Assembly: GCA_945947045.1 (NCBI GenBank)
Contig: CAMEXG010000032.1
Coordinates: 1-14,643 of the forward strand
Length of the DNA stretch: 14,643 nucleotides
Reading direction: 5' to 3'
DNA from: an uncultured Spirochaetales bacterium
Lineage (GTDB): Bacteria; Spirochaetota; Spirochaetia; Sphaerochaetales; Sphaerochaetaceae
The notes under the pieces are model-generated. The model was not told where the DNA came from. It worked only from the letters and a program-made list of their open reading frames with translations, and did not search any database. Below, piece by piece: positions 14,573 to 14,643 of this stretch. Position 1 is the first letter of the stretch. Each line of letters opens with the position of its first letter. The translations under genes and the position numbers were made by a program.

Positions 14573-14643
14573 ATGATCAGACTTGAGTTTATTGGTAAAG
14601 AAAGAGATATTCCTTTTAAAACAGAGAGAAGGGGAGCTAGGGC
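14573..14643 (+). CDS. Start of an unidentified gene (3' partial)
   Basis: An open frame begins at ATG 14573, 14 bases after the EIIC-like stop, and runs through the right edge for 23 whole codons (MIRLEFIGKERD..., basic at the end). A weak purine stretch (GAG at 14563-14565 and GTG nearby) precedes it. Too little is visible to name it. Position and strand suggest it belongs to the same operon. Confidence 0.45.
   Translation, partial: MIRLEFIGKERDIPFKTERRGAR

Larger units (their letters stand above)
3926..14643 (+). other. Proposed MurNAc/muropeptide catabolic operon (continues beyond the window)
   Basis: Eleven complete genes plus one partial gene run in one direction with gaps of at most 72 bases and four overlaps, after a single recognisable promoter. 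The only sizeable gap (7082-7153) holds a hairpin without a U-tract, not a canonical terminator. The order is regulator, hydrolase, binding protein, two permeases, two ATPases, esterase, kinase, MurQ, EIIC-like protein, unknown. Weak internal promoters cannot be excluded. Confidence 0.75.

Noticed and set aside
1..14643. CRISPR arrays, tRNA/rRNA genes, insertion sequences, prophage genes
   Set aside because: I saw no direct-repeat array, no transposase or integrase reading frame and no RNA-gene-like block; opposite-strand frames are short shadows of the + strand genes.

Overview
The window reads as chromosome of an AT-rich bacterium, most likely a spirochaete of the Treponema/Sphaerochaeta kind. 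Three features suggest this: the exported barrel-like protein at the left edge, the soluble solute-binding protein whose signal peptide ends 'VPVFAGG' with no lipobox cysteine, and the two-domain AdhE of a fermenting anaerobe. The assignment is inferred from sequence style, not from a database match. Every recognisable gene is on the + strand, coding density is very high, and no stretch of 300 bases lacks a gene.

Layout: (1) 2-1015, the 3' part of an exported, probably outer-membrane beta-barrel protein whose start lies before the window. (2) 1136-3748, adhE, with its own candidate promoter and a strong intrinsic terminator at 3777-3811, so it is a separate transcription unit. (3) From about 3852 to the right edge, one long tightly packed operon: two operator-like palindromes and a promoter, an RpiR/MurR-type regulator, an alpha/beta hydrolase, a family-5 solute-binding protein, an intergenic hairpin, two DppB/DppC-type permeases, two DppD/DppF-type ATPases, a second esterase, a BadF/NagK/MurK-type sugar kinase, MurQ (N-acetylmuramic acid 6-phosphate etherase), a stand-alone PTS EIIC-like membrane protein, and the first 23 codons of another gene cut by the window end. 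Junctions are short gaps or overlaps of 1-11 bases.

How the genes may work together: MurQ fixes the pathway as recovery of N-acetylmuramic acid (MurNAc). A kinase of the NagK/MurK fold beside it implies that the sugar reaches the cytoplasm unphosphorylated, unlike the E. coli route where the PTS transporter MurP phosphorylates it on entry. The ABC importer of the peptide/opine/nickel family is then a candidate importer of muropeptides, MurNAc-containing saccharides or MurNAc. The EIIC protein has no EIIB domain and has lost the glutamate of the usual GITEP motif, so it may be a second, non-phosphorylating entry route. The two cytoplasmic esterases could remove O-acyl groups from imported material. 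The substrate remains inference; only the MurQ reaction is firmly supported. I consider this ABC + kinase + etherase + solo EIIC combination the most interesting content of the window.
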